From Mycobacterium sp. AZCC_0083 (GTDB lineage Bacteria > Actinomycetota > Actinomycetes > Mycobacteriales > Mycobacteriaceae), in the NCBI RefSeq assembly GCF_014202335.1, contig NZ_JACHGP010000019.1:62001-126000 (forward strand): a DNA stretch of 64,000 nucleotides, given 5' to 3'. Below are positions 24,352 through 30,064 of this stretch, one piece after another; the first letter of the stretch is position 1, and the number at the start of each line of letters is the position of its first letter. The notes below the pieces were generated by a model, which did no database searches, was not told the DNA's origin, and saw only the letters and a program-made list of their open reading frames with translations. Both the position numbers and the translations under genes were made by a program.

Positions 24352-24652
24352 ATTGTTGTTGCCGCAGCTGACGATTCGCTGCGGCGATCTTGCGTACTTC
24401 GTTGCGGACGTGCTCGTCGCCTGGGTAGTTCGCCAGGTGCTCGGCTTGCGCCTTCCGCTGCTCGGCGTCGATGTTGGGCAGATCCTTGCCCAACCAGCAC
24501 GCCCAGTTGAGGTTCTCATCGGTCAGCTCGACGTTCTGGCCAGCCGCCACGGCGGCGTTGTACAGCTCGTCGTACTGCCGATTCCACTCAAGCTCCGCGT
24601 CACACAGCGGGCGGGTCATGGCCCAGACTTCGCGGAGGTTTGTGAGGCCCAT
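24314..24652 (-). CDS. Protein gene inside the tRNA cluster, unknown
   Basis: A 112-residue acidic helical protein (MGLTNLREVWAMTRPL) from ATG 24652 with AAGGA eight bases upstream. Its last codons run into tRNA-Lys. No recognised family; the stretch WNRQYDELYNAAV suggests a helical bundle. Confidence 0.6.
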   Translation of the reverse strand: MGLTNLREVWAMTRPLCDAELEWNRQYDELYNAAVAAGQNVELTDENLNWACWLGKDLPNIDAEQRKAQAEHLANYPGDEHVRNEVRKIAAANRQLRQQQWVVGETDITARS

Positions 24653-24675
24653 CGGTCCCGTCCTTCGTTGTTGCG

Positions 24676-24749
24676 TAGGTCACCCGAGAGTCGAACTCGG
24701 AAACTCTGCAGTCTGAGTGCAGTGGCTTTGCCAGTTTGCCCAGTGACCC
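24676..24749 (-). tRNA. tRNA-Leu(CAG), class-I shaped
   Basis: Acceptor GGGTCAC/GTGACCT, anticodon arm CTGCA-CTCAGAC-TGCAG perfect, T arm CCGAG-TTCGACT-CTCGG canonical. The anticodon CAG reads the leucine codon CTG, but the variable loop is only about five bases, whereas bacterial leucine tRNAs have a long variable arm. Confidence 0.75.
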
Positions 24750-24750
24750 A

Positions 24751-24810
24751 TGGTGGCTGCCCGGTAGCCTGAACCCCTGTGAGCGCCAATGCCACCGACC
24801 GGCGGCAGCC
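24751..24810 (-). other. tRNA-like mini element 3 with ACCA end
   Basis: Sixty bases closed by a perfect GGCTGCC/GGCAGCC stem followed by ACCA, as in a mature tRNA 3' end. An internal GCC-GGTCGGT-GGC hairpin could be a D arm, but no standard anticodon and T arms fit. Confidence 0.3.
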
Positions 24811-24866
24811 GTACTTTCGTGTCAGGGCACCTGGGCCTGAGCACGACCGGGTCCAGGTGCCCCTTG

Positions 24867-24937
24867 AGTGCCCGCCGCGATTCGAACGCGGGTGACTGGG
24901 GTTGCAGCCCAGCGCCTTGCCTCTCGGCCACGGTCAC
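24867..24937 (-). tRNA. tRNA-Cys(GCA)
   Basis: Anticodon arm CTGGG-CTGCAAC-CCCAG, T arm CCGCG-TTCGAAT-CGCGG, discriminator U as expected for Cys. Acceptor GTGACCG/CGGGCAC has one A-G mismatch. Confidence 0.85.
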
Positions 24938-24943
24938 AAGTGG

Positions 24944-25015
24944 GGTGGTCGGCCGGTACTGACCCGGCGTCGTCGCCGTTCACAGCGCGTGGCTCTACCT
25001 TTGAGCTACGACCAC
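24944..25015 (-). tRNA. tRNA-His(GTG)
   Basis: Acceptor GTGGTCG/CGACCAC perfect, D arm GCTC/GAGC, anticodon loop CTGTGAA, discriminator C as in histidine tRNAs. The anticodon stem pairs only with a bulge, and the T loop is GTCAGTA rather than TTC. Confidence 0.75.
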
Positions 25016-25017
25016 AG

Positions 25018-25090
25018 CACCGCTGACACGATTCGAACGTGCATTTGTGCGCCTTCGTAGGGCGGTGGGCCTCCGTTGCCCAACAGCGGT
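25018..25090 (-). tRNA. tRNA-Arg(ACG)
   Basis: Acceptor ACCGCTG/CAGCGGT perfect, D arm GGGC/GCCC, anticodon loop CTACGAA, T arm GCACG-TTCGAAT-CGTGT, discriminator G. Confidence 0.88.
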
Positions 25091-25115
25091 AGTGAGGCTT
25101 ACGCCTCGTTGCAGA

Positions 25116-25358
25116 TTAATCCGCGCTGGTTGCCTCGGTGGCGGGCGTTTCGGCCACCGCTGGCACCTTCTTCGCTGGAGCCTTCTTCGGGGCCGCAGCG
25201 GGCTGCTCAGCGTCTTCGATCACTGCGTCGGTCTCGATCACGCCCGTCAGTGGCACCAGGCCAACCGCAAGGATGAGCTGCTCGATGAGTTCCGCGTGTT
25301 CGTTGATCGTGTCCGCTACGGCCTTGTCGATTCGTCCTGTGCTGACTCGTAGTGCCAC
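25116..25358 (-). CDS. Small phage protein with basic Ala/Lys/Pro tail
   Basis: An 80-residue protein from GTG 25358, with GGAGG six bases upstream. The N-terminal half is a predicted helix pair (RIDKAVADTINEHAELIEQ); the tail is PAAAPKKAPAKK-type low complexity followed by Glu/Thr. A nucleic-acid or structural role is possible. Confidence 0.7.
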   Translation of the reverse strand: MALRVSTGRIDKAVADTINEHAELIEQLILAVGLVPLTGVIETDAVIEDAEQPAAAPKKAPAKKVPAVAETPATEATSAD

Positions 25359-25404
25359 TTGTTCCTCCGATTTGTGTTGTCCGATGCGGCCGCAAAGGAC
25401 ATCG

Positions 25405-25475
25405 TGGCGCAGACGGGATTCGAACCCGTAAAACTGGCTTATGAAACCAGGGTGATTCCGTTTCACTACCGCGCT
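25405..25475 (-). tRNA. tRNA-Met(CAT)
   Basis: Anticodon arm CTGGT-TTCATAA-GCCAG, D arm GTGA/TCAC, T arm ACGGG-TTCGAAT-CCCGT. The 1-72 pair is A-C, an unpaired end like that of initiator tRNAs, so initiator, elongator or lysidine-type Ile identity cannot be settled by eye. Confidence 0.85.
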
Positions 25476-25476
25476 G

Positions 25477-25508
25477 CAGCCGCAGGACGTTTAACGTCCG
25501 CTGCGGCA
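25477..25508 (-). other. Strong hairpin in the tRNA operon
   Basis: CCGCAG..CTGCGG encloses GACGTT/AACGTC, giving a long near-perfect hairpin just upstream of tRNA-Met on the transcript. Possibly an RNA-processing or protective element. Confidence 0.4.
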
Positions 25509-25622
25509 CGGACGGGTGTGGAGTGATATGGGGACGGGCGTTGTCCACGGCAACCCTGTAGCCGTCAGCGTCTTTCACCGGGGACGCAGAGACCGGCACC
25601 TACCTAACAACTTTGAGTGGCT

Positions 25623-25796
25623 CTAGGCCGCTATGACAGTGCCGTCCGGTAGGTGCGCCTTCAGGTCACTCAGTGGAAAGATCCGGCCGGTGAAGTACGT
25701 GCCCTCTGGCCATCGTGCCGCTGTCGTGGTTGGTCGGTCCCAGAGCTTCTCGTTGGAGAACATTGGGTCGTCCCACCACTGCTTCTCATCTATCAC
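25623..25796 (-). CDS. Small acidic phage protein, unknown
   Basis: A 57-codon frame (MIDEKQWWDDPMFSNEKLW..., ending DGTVIAA) from GTG 25796, directly after tRNA-Phe; ATG 25763 is a shorter start with GGTGGG upstream. Amino-acid use is protein-like. No family recognised. Confidence 0.5.
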   Translation of the reverse strand: MIDEKQWWDDPMFSNEKLWDRPTTTAARWPEGTYFTGRIFPLSDLKAHLPDGTVIAA

Positions 25797-25797
25797 G

Positions 25798-25869
25798 CCG
25801 TGATGCCTGGAGCCGAACCAGGGCCTTCGGGTTTTCAGGCCGACGCTCTTCCAACTGAGCTACAACACG
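25798..25869 (-). tRNA. tRNA-Phe(GAA)
   Basis: D arm GCTC/GAGC with AGTTGGA loop, anticodon loop CTGAAAA (31-39 mismatch), T arm CCTGG-TTCGGCT-CCAGG. Acceptor CGTGTTG/CATCACG has one mismatch. Confidence 0.8.
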
Positions 25870-26457
25870 ATTGGTTCCTCTGTTGTTGACGCTGCGAGGC
25901 ACTCGGGACCGCGAATCCCGATCAGCGGGCGCCCTAACCCCGACACCCAGGGAGTCCCCCTATTCCGCTGACCCACGTCAGTTTGGGACCACTGATCTGC
26001 GTGGAGGTTGGGGGGCCGATATTCCTACGCGCCTCGGCTTAACGCGAACTGGGGTGCCTCCGCGACGGCGCGTACGGTTCCTTGCAATCGAAGTCACCGT
26101 CAACCCAAGCGCGGAGAGGAGTGGGCACGATCCACACGGCTGGGCCGCAAGCTGATTAGCAATCAGTTCCCGCCACCTGGCGGGCTCCACTCTCCAAAGT
26201 TGGCCTACCCTTTCAGACCGGCGTTGTCCCGGTGCACCTGTATTCACTCTTAGCCATGGCCAGGCGGGTAGGTAACGCGGAAGGCAGAGGGCACGCTCCC
26301 CGAGCAGCCGAACTGCTACCTGGCTTTCGACACCAGTCGCCCCACTACGGGACTGCTGTACCTTCCATGGGACGTATAACACTGTTTGTTCGGGTTCCCC
26401 CTACCGGCGTTACGTCATTATCAACCCGGTCTGCCACGACCCCGTCGTGGACTTTCG
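25870..26457 (-). other. 588-base structured stretch with no assignable gene
   Basis: No tRNA with all arms and no convincing protein can be read here. On the minus strand there are strong helices: TCAGCGG/CCGCTGA at about 25915-25965, TCGGGA-TTCGCGG-TCCCGA (T-arm-like, about 25903-25921), CCTACCC/GGGTAGG spanning about 26200-26257, AGCAG-TTCGG-CTGCT near 26310 and CCACGAC/GTCGTGG at 26433-26449. I considered a tmRNA, but the real one is at 28052-28419. It may hold divergent tRNAs or another structured RNA. Confidence 0.35.
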
Positions 26458-26532
26458 TCGGGAAGGCTGGATTCGAACCAGCGACACCCCGCTTCCAAAG
26501 CGGTCAGGCTGACCAAGCTGCCCCACATCCCG
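26458..26532 (-). tRNA. tRNA-Pro(TGG)
   Basis: Anticodon loop TTTGGAA, T arm GCTGG-TTCGAAT-CCAGC, C1-G72 end as in proline tRNAs. Acceptor CGGGATG/CTTCCCG has one U-U mismatch. Confidence 0.85.
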
Positions 26533-26577
26533 ATTGCGACGGTTCCCACGACTTAGCTTTACCGACAACGCATCACG

Positions 26578-26649
26578 CACCCCGTCGAGGATTCGAACCT
26601 CAACCACCTGGATCAGAGCCAGGCATCCTGCCAGTTAAACGAACAGGGT
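26578..26649 (-). tRNA. tRNA-Gln(CTG)
   Basis: Acceptor ACCCTGT/ACGGGGT, anticodon arm CCTGG-CTCTGAT-CCAGG perfect, T arm TGAGG-TTCGAAT-CCTCG, discriminator G. Confidence 0.88.
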
Positions 26650-26847
26650 ATGGAGACGCTTCGTTCAGTCGGCCCAGCGTCACTGCCGATCACGCGCCCA
26701 GGCTGGGGACGGCCCTACCTACCCTCACCGTGCCCACGGGCGGGAGTGGTACCTCGCGTGTATGTCAGAGCGGGTTCTCCCATTCATGACTGAGAGGGTG
26801 GACCGCTGACCCAGTTGACGGTTTGCCCCGGCCAACCAACGGAGTTG

Positions 26848-26929
26848 TCTCGACTGATGGATTCGAACCACCACACCCGAAAGCTCTGATTTACAGTCAG
26901 AGATCCTTCGCCAATAGGAGAGAGCCGAG
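26848..26929 (-). tRNA. tRNA-Tyr(GTA)
   Basis: Acceptor CTCGGCT/AGTCGAG, anticodon arm TCTGA-CTGTAAA-TCAGA perfect, a 12-base variable arm as in bacterial tyrosine tRNAs, T arm GGTGG-TTCGAAT-CCATC, discriminator A. Confidence 0.9.
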
Positions 26930-27197
26930 ATGTCATGGAATGACCGGCTTTTCCCCGGCATCTGCGACCGTCGACTGTCGCCGTGCTACCAAGAGCCGTC
27001 GCCACATGGCTGGTTTACCCTTGCACCACATTCCAAGTTTGGAGCCGGTGCTCGGCTCTTCGCCGACTAGCTAGCACGCACCGACACGTTTAACGGAGCC
27101 GCTCTACCGTTGAGCCGTATACAACTGCCCGCACAAAGCCCCAACTGCTGGTACCGCGTCGGTGTAACTCTGCTCTCCCCCTGCAGAGGGAGCGGGA
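26930..27197 (-). other. 268-base stretch with tRNA-like parts, unresolved
   Basis: Contains a perfect CGTGCTA/TAGCACG pair closing a 97-base segment (26982-27078), the length of a class-II tRNA such as tRNA-Ser, but no T arm fits. A canonical D arm GCTC-AACGGTA-GAGC follows at about 27093-27107 without a matching anticodon and T arm. I cannot assign a gene. Confidence 0.3.
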
Positions 27198-27232
27198 GGT
27201 CGCAGGGGGATTCGAACCCCCAACCACTCCTC
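27198..27232 (-). pseudogene. Orphan tRNA 3' end (T arm plus acceptor strand)
   Basis: Just downstream of tRNA-Asn the minus strand has a canonical T arm GGGGG-TTCGAAT-CCCCC and an acceptor-like TGCGACC, but no 5' half precedes it because tRNA-Asn occupies that place. Either a decayed tRNA or half of a split gene. Confidence 0.5.
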
Positions 27233-27233
27233 G

Positions 27234-27306
27234 CTGGCCCACCAGGATTCGAACCTAGAGTCACGCCTTAACAGGGCGTTGGTTTACCGGATTAACCGAC
27301 AGGCCA
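27234..27306 (-). tRNA. tRNA-Asn(GTT)
   Basis: Acceptor TGGCCTG/TGGGCCA, anticodon arm ACGCC-CTGTTAA-GGCGT perfect, T arm CTAGG-TTCGAAT-CCTGG, discriminator G. Confidence 0.9.
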
Positions 27307-27710
27307 ATGGTATTGCAGTAATCACATCCGCTGCAACGCTGCCGATGTGTCCTTCCCCGATGGCAATTAGCGCACACCAGGTCGCACTTCACTGCTTCCG
27401 CTCGCATGCGGGCGAGGGAAACGATTGTGTTGCCGTCCGCTACACCGAATAGCTTCTCGGCCGGATCTCGGTGATCAAAATCCATCGCGTACGGCGGATA
27501 TTCATTGCCGCAGTCGAGACACTTGCCCCCGTGCTCGGCAACCAGGGTTGCCTTGTTCTTTCGCCTAGTTCGAGCCACTGCATCAGAAGCCGATTCCTTT
27601 CGGCATACGTTGCAATGTCGGTCTTTTCGGATCACATCAACAGGACGATCACTGCGGTACTGGAACTCACTAAGTGCTTTCAATTTCCCACACTTGGGGC
27701 ACGCTTTCAT
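27261..27710 (-). CDS. Zinc-ribbon HNH endonuclease within the tRNA cluster
   Basis: A 149-residue protein from ATG 27710 with AGGTGA upstream. An N-terminal zinc ribbon (CPKCGK...CNVCRKE, residues 4-45), a basic linker, then an HNH core: CLDCGNEYPPYAMDFDHRDP and CDLVCANCHRGRTH. This resembles endonuclease-VII-like free-standing HNH enzymes. Its 3' end overlaps tRNA-Asn by 46 bases, typical of a mobile nuclease lodged beside a tRNA. Confidence 0.8.
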   Translation of the reverse strand: MKACPKCGKLKALSEFQYRSDRPVDVIRKDRHCNVCRKESASDAVARTRRKNKATLVAEHGGKCLDCGNEYPPYAMDFDHRDPAEKLFGVADGNTIVSLARMRAEAVKCDLVCANCHRGRTHRQRCSGCDYCNTIGLSVNPVNQRPVKA

Positions 27711-28050
27711 GAGTTCACCTACCCTCTTATCAAGTCTGCCCCCACGGATGTCCGCAGTGGGGGATGCGGGGCAAATCGGTCGCCACTCCAGCGCCATTGC
27801 AGGCCGCGTATGCAACGGTGTGCGCCACTGTCGTTCGCGTTAGACTGCCTGCAACTAGGGCCGAACGGCGAACCGTCCAACCTCCACCACTTGCTTTTGA
27901 GGCGGGAAAGCAAGAAACCAAGTAACAGGCCCTGTGCTGCCTTACACCACGTCGACTCGCTCGCTGATCTGGCGGCGGCAGGCATGCGGCTGTACAGACG
28001 GCACACGATGTAAACGACGGCGGGACTTCGAAACCCGCACCAGGGCCTTT
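27711..28050 (-). other. 340-base gap between tmRNA and HNH gene
   Basis: No convincing gene. It holds a T-arm-like hairpin (GCGGG-TTTCGAAGT-CCCGC, 28020-28038) directly after the tmRNA, a UUCG-capped hairpin GGACGG/CCGTTC near 27870, and a strong CCCCCAC/GTGGGGG hairpin at 27739-27763 just ahead of the HNH gene. The 95-residue frame 27719-28006 has no ribosome site and unlikely composition. Confidence 0.4.
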
Positions 28051-28051
28051 G

Positions 28052-28419
28052 TGGAGCTGCCGAGAATCGAACTCGGGTCTCATGCAGTGTTTGTCAAGCC
28101 TTCTACGTGCGTAGCGTTTGGCGACTTCTATACCGCTGCCCTCCGCGAGGCGGTTGCCGGTCTCCATTCCGGCTCTGCTCATGACTTCCGCTATTTTGCC
28201 TCTTGCGACGTGGTGCTCAATTCCTGCGAGGGTTCCCCGTATTTCGGCAGTGGATTGGCACACGGAACGGGTGAACCGTTGTGCCCCACTGGACTAAGCC
28301 GCTGCGGCGTAGTCGGACGCGGTGAAAGCTGCGTTTATTGGGTTTGCACTGTTACGGGACGTTGCTTCCCGGCACGCTTCTCAAGACATACAAGCTCATG
28401 ATCGAAACCTGTCAGCCCC
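28052..28419 (-). ncRNA. ssrA: tmRNA (transfer-messenger RNA)
   Basis: The 368-base RNA starts GGGGCTGACAGGTTTCGA and ends GAGTTCGATTCTCGGCAGCTCC-A, matching actinobacterial tmRNA ends. Acceptor GGGGCTG/CAGCTCC pairs with G3-U70 (alanine identity). A GAAGCGTGCCGG segment and AACCCAATAAAC lead into the resume codon GCA. The tag frame (28294-28332) encodes AAFTASDYAAAA then TAG. It rescues stalled ribosomes; the tag differs from the mycobacterial host tag (ADSHQRDYALAA). Confidence 0.93.
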
Positions 28420-28537
28420 AAAGGTATTGCTATGTAGTTGTCAAAGTCCCAATTGAAAGTGCTCAACCGGATTTTTGTTTGGGGGGGATTTTGAAACCAA
28501 AAGCCTTTTACCCAAACCGAAATCGCGGTTTACTGCG

Positions 28538-28610
28538 CGTAACCGGCACGATTCGAACGTGCATCCACCCGCTTTGGAGGCGGGGACTCTACCAATTAAG
28601 CTACGTTCAC
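28538..28610 (-). tRNA. tRNA-Trp(CCA)
   Basis: Anticodon arm CCCGC-CTCCAAA-GCGGG perfect, T arm GCACG-TTCGAAT-CGTGC, D loop TTAATTGGTAGA. Acceptor GTGAACG/CGGTTAC has one A-G mismatch. First tRNA of the operon. Confidence 0.88.
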
Positions 28611-28733
28611 ATGGTGGCCCACCGAGGCTTCGACTCCCGGTGGGCCAAGAGCCTGCCTCGCCATTGATGGAAGGCTCTTACCTGTACCGCTGTGAGGCAT
28701 TCGGTGCCTGACATGTATGAGATTAGAGGGTCG
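28611..28733 (-). promoter_or_regulatory. Leader of the tRNA operon with three hairpins
   Basis: Reading toward the tRNAs: AGGCA-CCGAA-TGCCT, then AAGAGCC/GGCTCTT (28647-28680), then a 10-bp TGGCCCACCG/CGGTGGGCCA hairpin (28613-28645). These probably guide processing of the primary transcript. No protein frame seen. Confidence 0.4.
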
Positions 28734-28734
28734 T

Positions 28735-28755
28735 GAAGAGGGATTACAGGGAAAC
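28735..28755 (-). promoter_or_regulatory. Operator-like repeat, class B copy 1
   Basis: Top strand GAGGGATTACAGGGAAAC; read toward the tRNAs it is TTTCCCTGTAATCCCTC. It lies between the terminator of the preceding gene and the tRNA operon, where the operon promoter should be. Confidence 0.7.
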
Positions 28756-28756
28756 G

Positions 28757-28800
28757 AAAAGGCCCCCTGACCGGCGTTGTCGCCAGCCTGGGGGCCTTGG
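28757..28800 (-). terminator. Terminator upstream of the tRNA operon
   Basis: Minus strand AAGGCCCCC...GGGGGCCTTTTCG with an inner GGCG/CGCC helix. Ends the early leftward operon after the 28819 gene. Confidence 0.85.
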
Positions 28801-28818
28801 CCCGAAGCTCTCAGAAGG

Positions 28819-29004
28819 TCAGTTCTGTGGCGTGGGGAAGGAGTGGGCTGGGGCGGTGCCGGTGCCGTCGATTCGCTGATTCAGCTGGGCCAGCGTGAAG
28901 TCAGCGTGCGGGCCTGCGCCGACGAGCGGCTTGACGATGGCGGCGAGGGCGTCCTCGGCTGCCTGAGATCCGGTGAGGTTGTAGCTAGCGGGATCGAGTG
29001 CCAT
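28819..29004 (-). CDS. Small phage protein, unknown
   Basis: A 61-residue protein (MALDPASYNLTGSQAAEDALAA), the last gene of the early leftward operon, just before a terminator. Composition is typical of a soluble protein; no family recognised. Confidence 0.65.
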   Translation of the reverse strand: MALDPASYNLTGSQAAEDALAAIVKPLVGAGPHADFTLAQLNQRIDGTGTAPAHSFPTPQN

Positions 29005-29100
29005 GGGTGTCCTTTGGTCTGAATGGTGTGCTGCGCAGCACCATCAGGTGGCGCGGGCTTCTACAACCAGTTTAGCACGTGTTTGCTGGCTGGGATTTTC

Positions 29101-29418
29101 TCACGCCCGCCAGTCGCGTGACTGTGGGTGCGTGCGACGCTTCTTCACCTTGCTGCCACGGCGCTGGTTGCAGACCAGGTGGCATGGGACAAGGTTGCTG
29201 TCGGCGTACGTGAGTGGGTCATCCCAGGCGAGCTGCGACACGGGGATGATGTGGTCGACGGTGGCGCTCAACGGATCTGGGTACTTTAGGTCGAGATCGA
29301 TCAGTGTGCGGCATTCGTCGCAGATCTGGTTGGCCCGCAGGACTCGCTGCTTGGCTCGTTCGAACTTGGCCCCAGTCCGGCCGAGCGAGCGTGGGCCGTT
29401 CTTCGAGCTGGTAGGCAA
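29101..29418 (-). CDS. HNH endonuclease
   Basis: A 105-residue protein from ATG 29418. CDEC (residue 34), then the HNH core ATVDHIIPVSQ ... ADSNLVPCHLVCNQRRGSK, with DH, N and the second Cys pair. Size and motif match phage HNH nucleases that assist packaging or act as mobile nucleases. Confidence 0.82.
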   Translation of the reverse strand: MPTSSKNGPRSLGRTGAKFERAKQRVLRANQICDECRTLIDLDLKYPDPLSATVDHIIPVSQLAWDDPLTYADSNLVPCHLVCNQRRGSKVKKRRTHPQSRDWRA

Positions 29419-29451
29419 TGGGTTCCTCTACCCATTATCCCATGGAGTTAG

Positions 29452-29718
29452 CTACTGCGGCACTCCGCGCCCGTACGGCCACTGCCGCACCGGATACCAC
29501 TCGGTCTCGATGGTGCTGCCCTCAGAGTGGTACGCGATGTTATGGAGGGCGATCAGACGGAATTGCTGTTGTACGCCATCAACTTCCACGGTGGCTATTA
29601 CCTCGGGCCAGGTGTCGTCCTGCTGCCACTTGCTATTACCGACGGTAAATGGACGTCCCCAGAGGTGCTGCATGACCACGTTGTACAGCTCGGTGCCGCT
29701 GTTGAGTTCGAGCTTCAC
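29452..29718 (-). CDS. Phage protein, unknown
   Basis: An 88-residue beta-rich protein from GTG 29718, chosen for its GTGA overlap with the upstream stop; an ATG at 29739 is in the same frame. Starts MKLELNSGTELYNVVM. No family recognised. Confidence 0.6.
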   Translation of the reverse strand: MKLELNSGTELYNVVMQHLWGRPFTVGNSKWQQDDTWPEVIATVEVDGVQQQFRLIALHNIAYHSEGSTIETEWYPVRQWPYGRGVPQ

Positions 29719-29885
29719 GCCTTGAAGATTCGCTTCCATCCGCGCTGGCGCTGGTCGAGCAGGGCGTTCACGGCATCCGCGTACTCGCACACCACCTCAT
29801 AGTGGTGTTCGACAGAACGGGTCGGAGTGGCTGATCGCTCGCGGCGTAGCTTCGCGATGGCGTCCAGGATCTCAGCGTCGGTCAT
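29715..29885 (-). CDS. Small phage protein, unknown
   Basis: A 56-residue basic helical protein from ATG 29885 (MTDAEILDAIAKLRRER). Overlaps both neighbours by 4 bases. Confidence 0.6.
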   Translation of the reverse strand: MTDAEILDAIAKLRRERSATPTRSVEHHYEVVCEYADAVNALLDQRQRGWKRIFKA

Positions 29886-30064
29886 GCGCCCTCGTCTACT
29901 AGTTCCAGGGTCGGCTCCCAGCCGTCCTGCCATACAACGACCCGATAGATGTCACCCGCGCCTCGAAACAGCTTGGTGCGCACACCCTTCGCCGCAGCGA
30001 GCACGTTGTAGGTGCCCAGGACTCGGTCGCCCTTGATGAGTAGAAACTTGCCCTCTTGGTACAT
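29882..30064 (-). CDS. Small phage protein, unknown
   Basis: A 60-residue protein (MYQEGKFLLIKGDRVLG), beta-rich, with a start that shares one base with the upstream stop. Confidence 0.6.
   Translation of the reverse strand: MYQEGKFLLIKGDRVLGTYNVLAAAKGVRTKLFRGAGDIYRVVVWQDGWEPTLELVDEGA

Noticed and set aside
25207..25599. 130-residue frame running through tRNA-Met
   Set aside because: The first about 40 residues look somewhat protein-like, but the frame runs through a complete tRNA and ends in low-complexity Arg/Gly sequence. No stop separates the parts.
25978..26382. 134-residue minus-strand open frame in the tRNA cluster
   Set aside because: Arg/Pro-rich composition typical of non-coding GC-rich DNA, no ribosome site and no protein-like motif.
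25870..26457. First candidate location for the tmRNA
   Set aside because: Several helices and a segment resembling actinobacterial ssrA were present, but no matching ends or tag frame. The segment at 28052-28419 has both ends, G3-U70 and a tag, so it is the tmRNA.
26982..27078. Serine tRNA closed by CGTGCTA/TAGCACG
   Set aside because: Terminal pairing and 97-base length fit a class-II tRNA, but no T arm or anticodon with a U33 fits, so it is left unassigned.
27719..28006. 95-residue minus-strand frame between tmRNA and HNH gene
   Set aside because: Cys/Trp/Arg composition, no ribosome site, and strong hairpins within the frame suggest structure, not protein.
23423..28750. Plus-strand tRNAs in the cluster
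   Set aside because: All canonical T-loops and D-arms read as tRNAs only on the minus strand.
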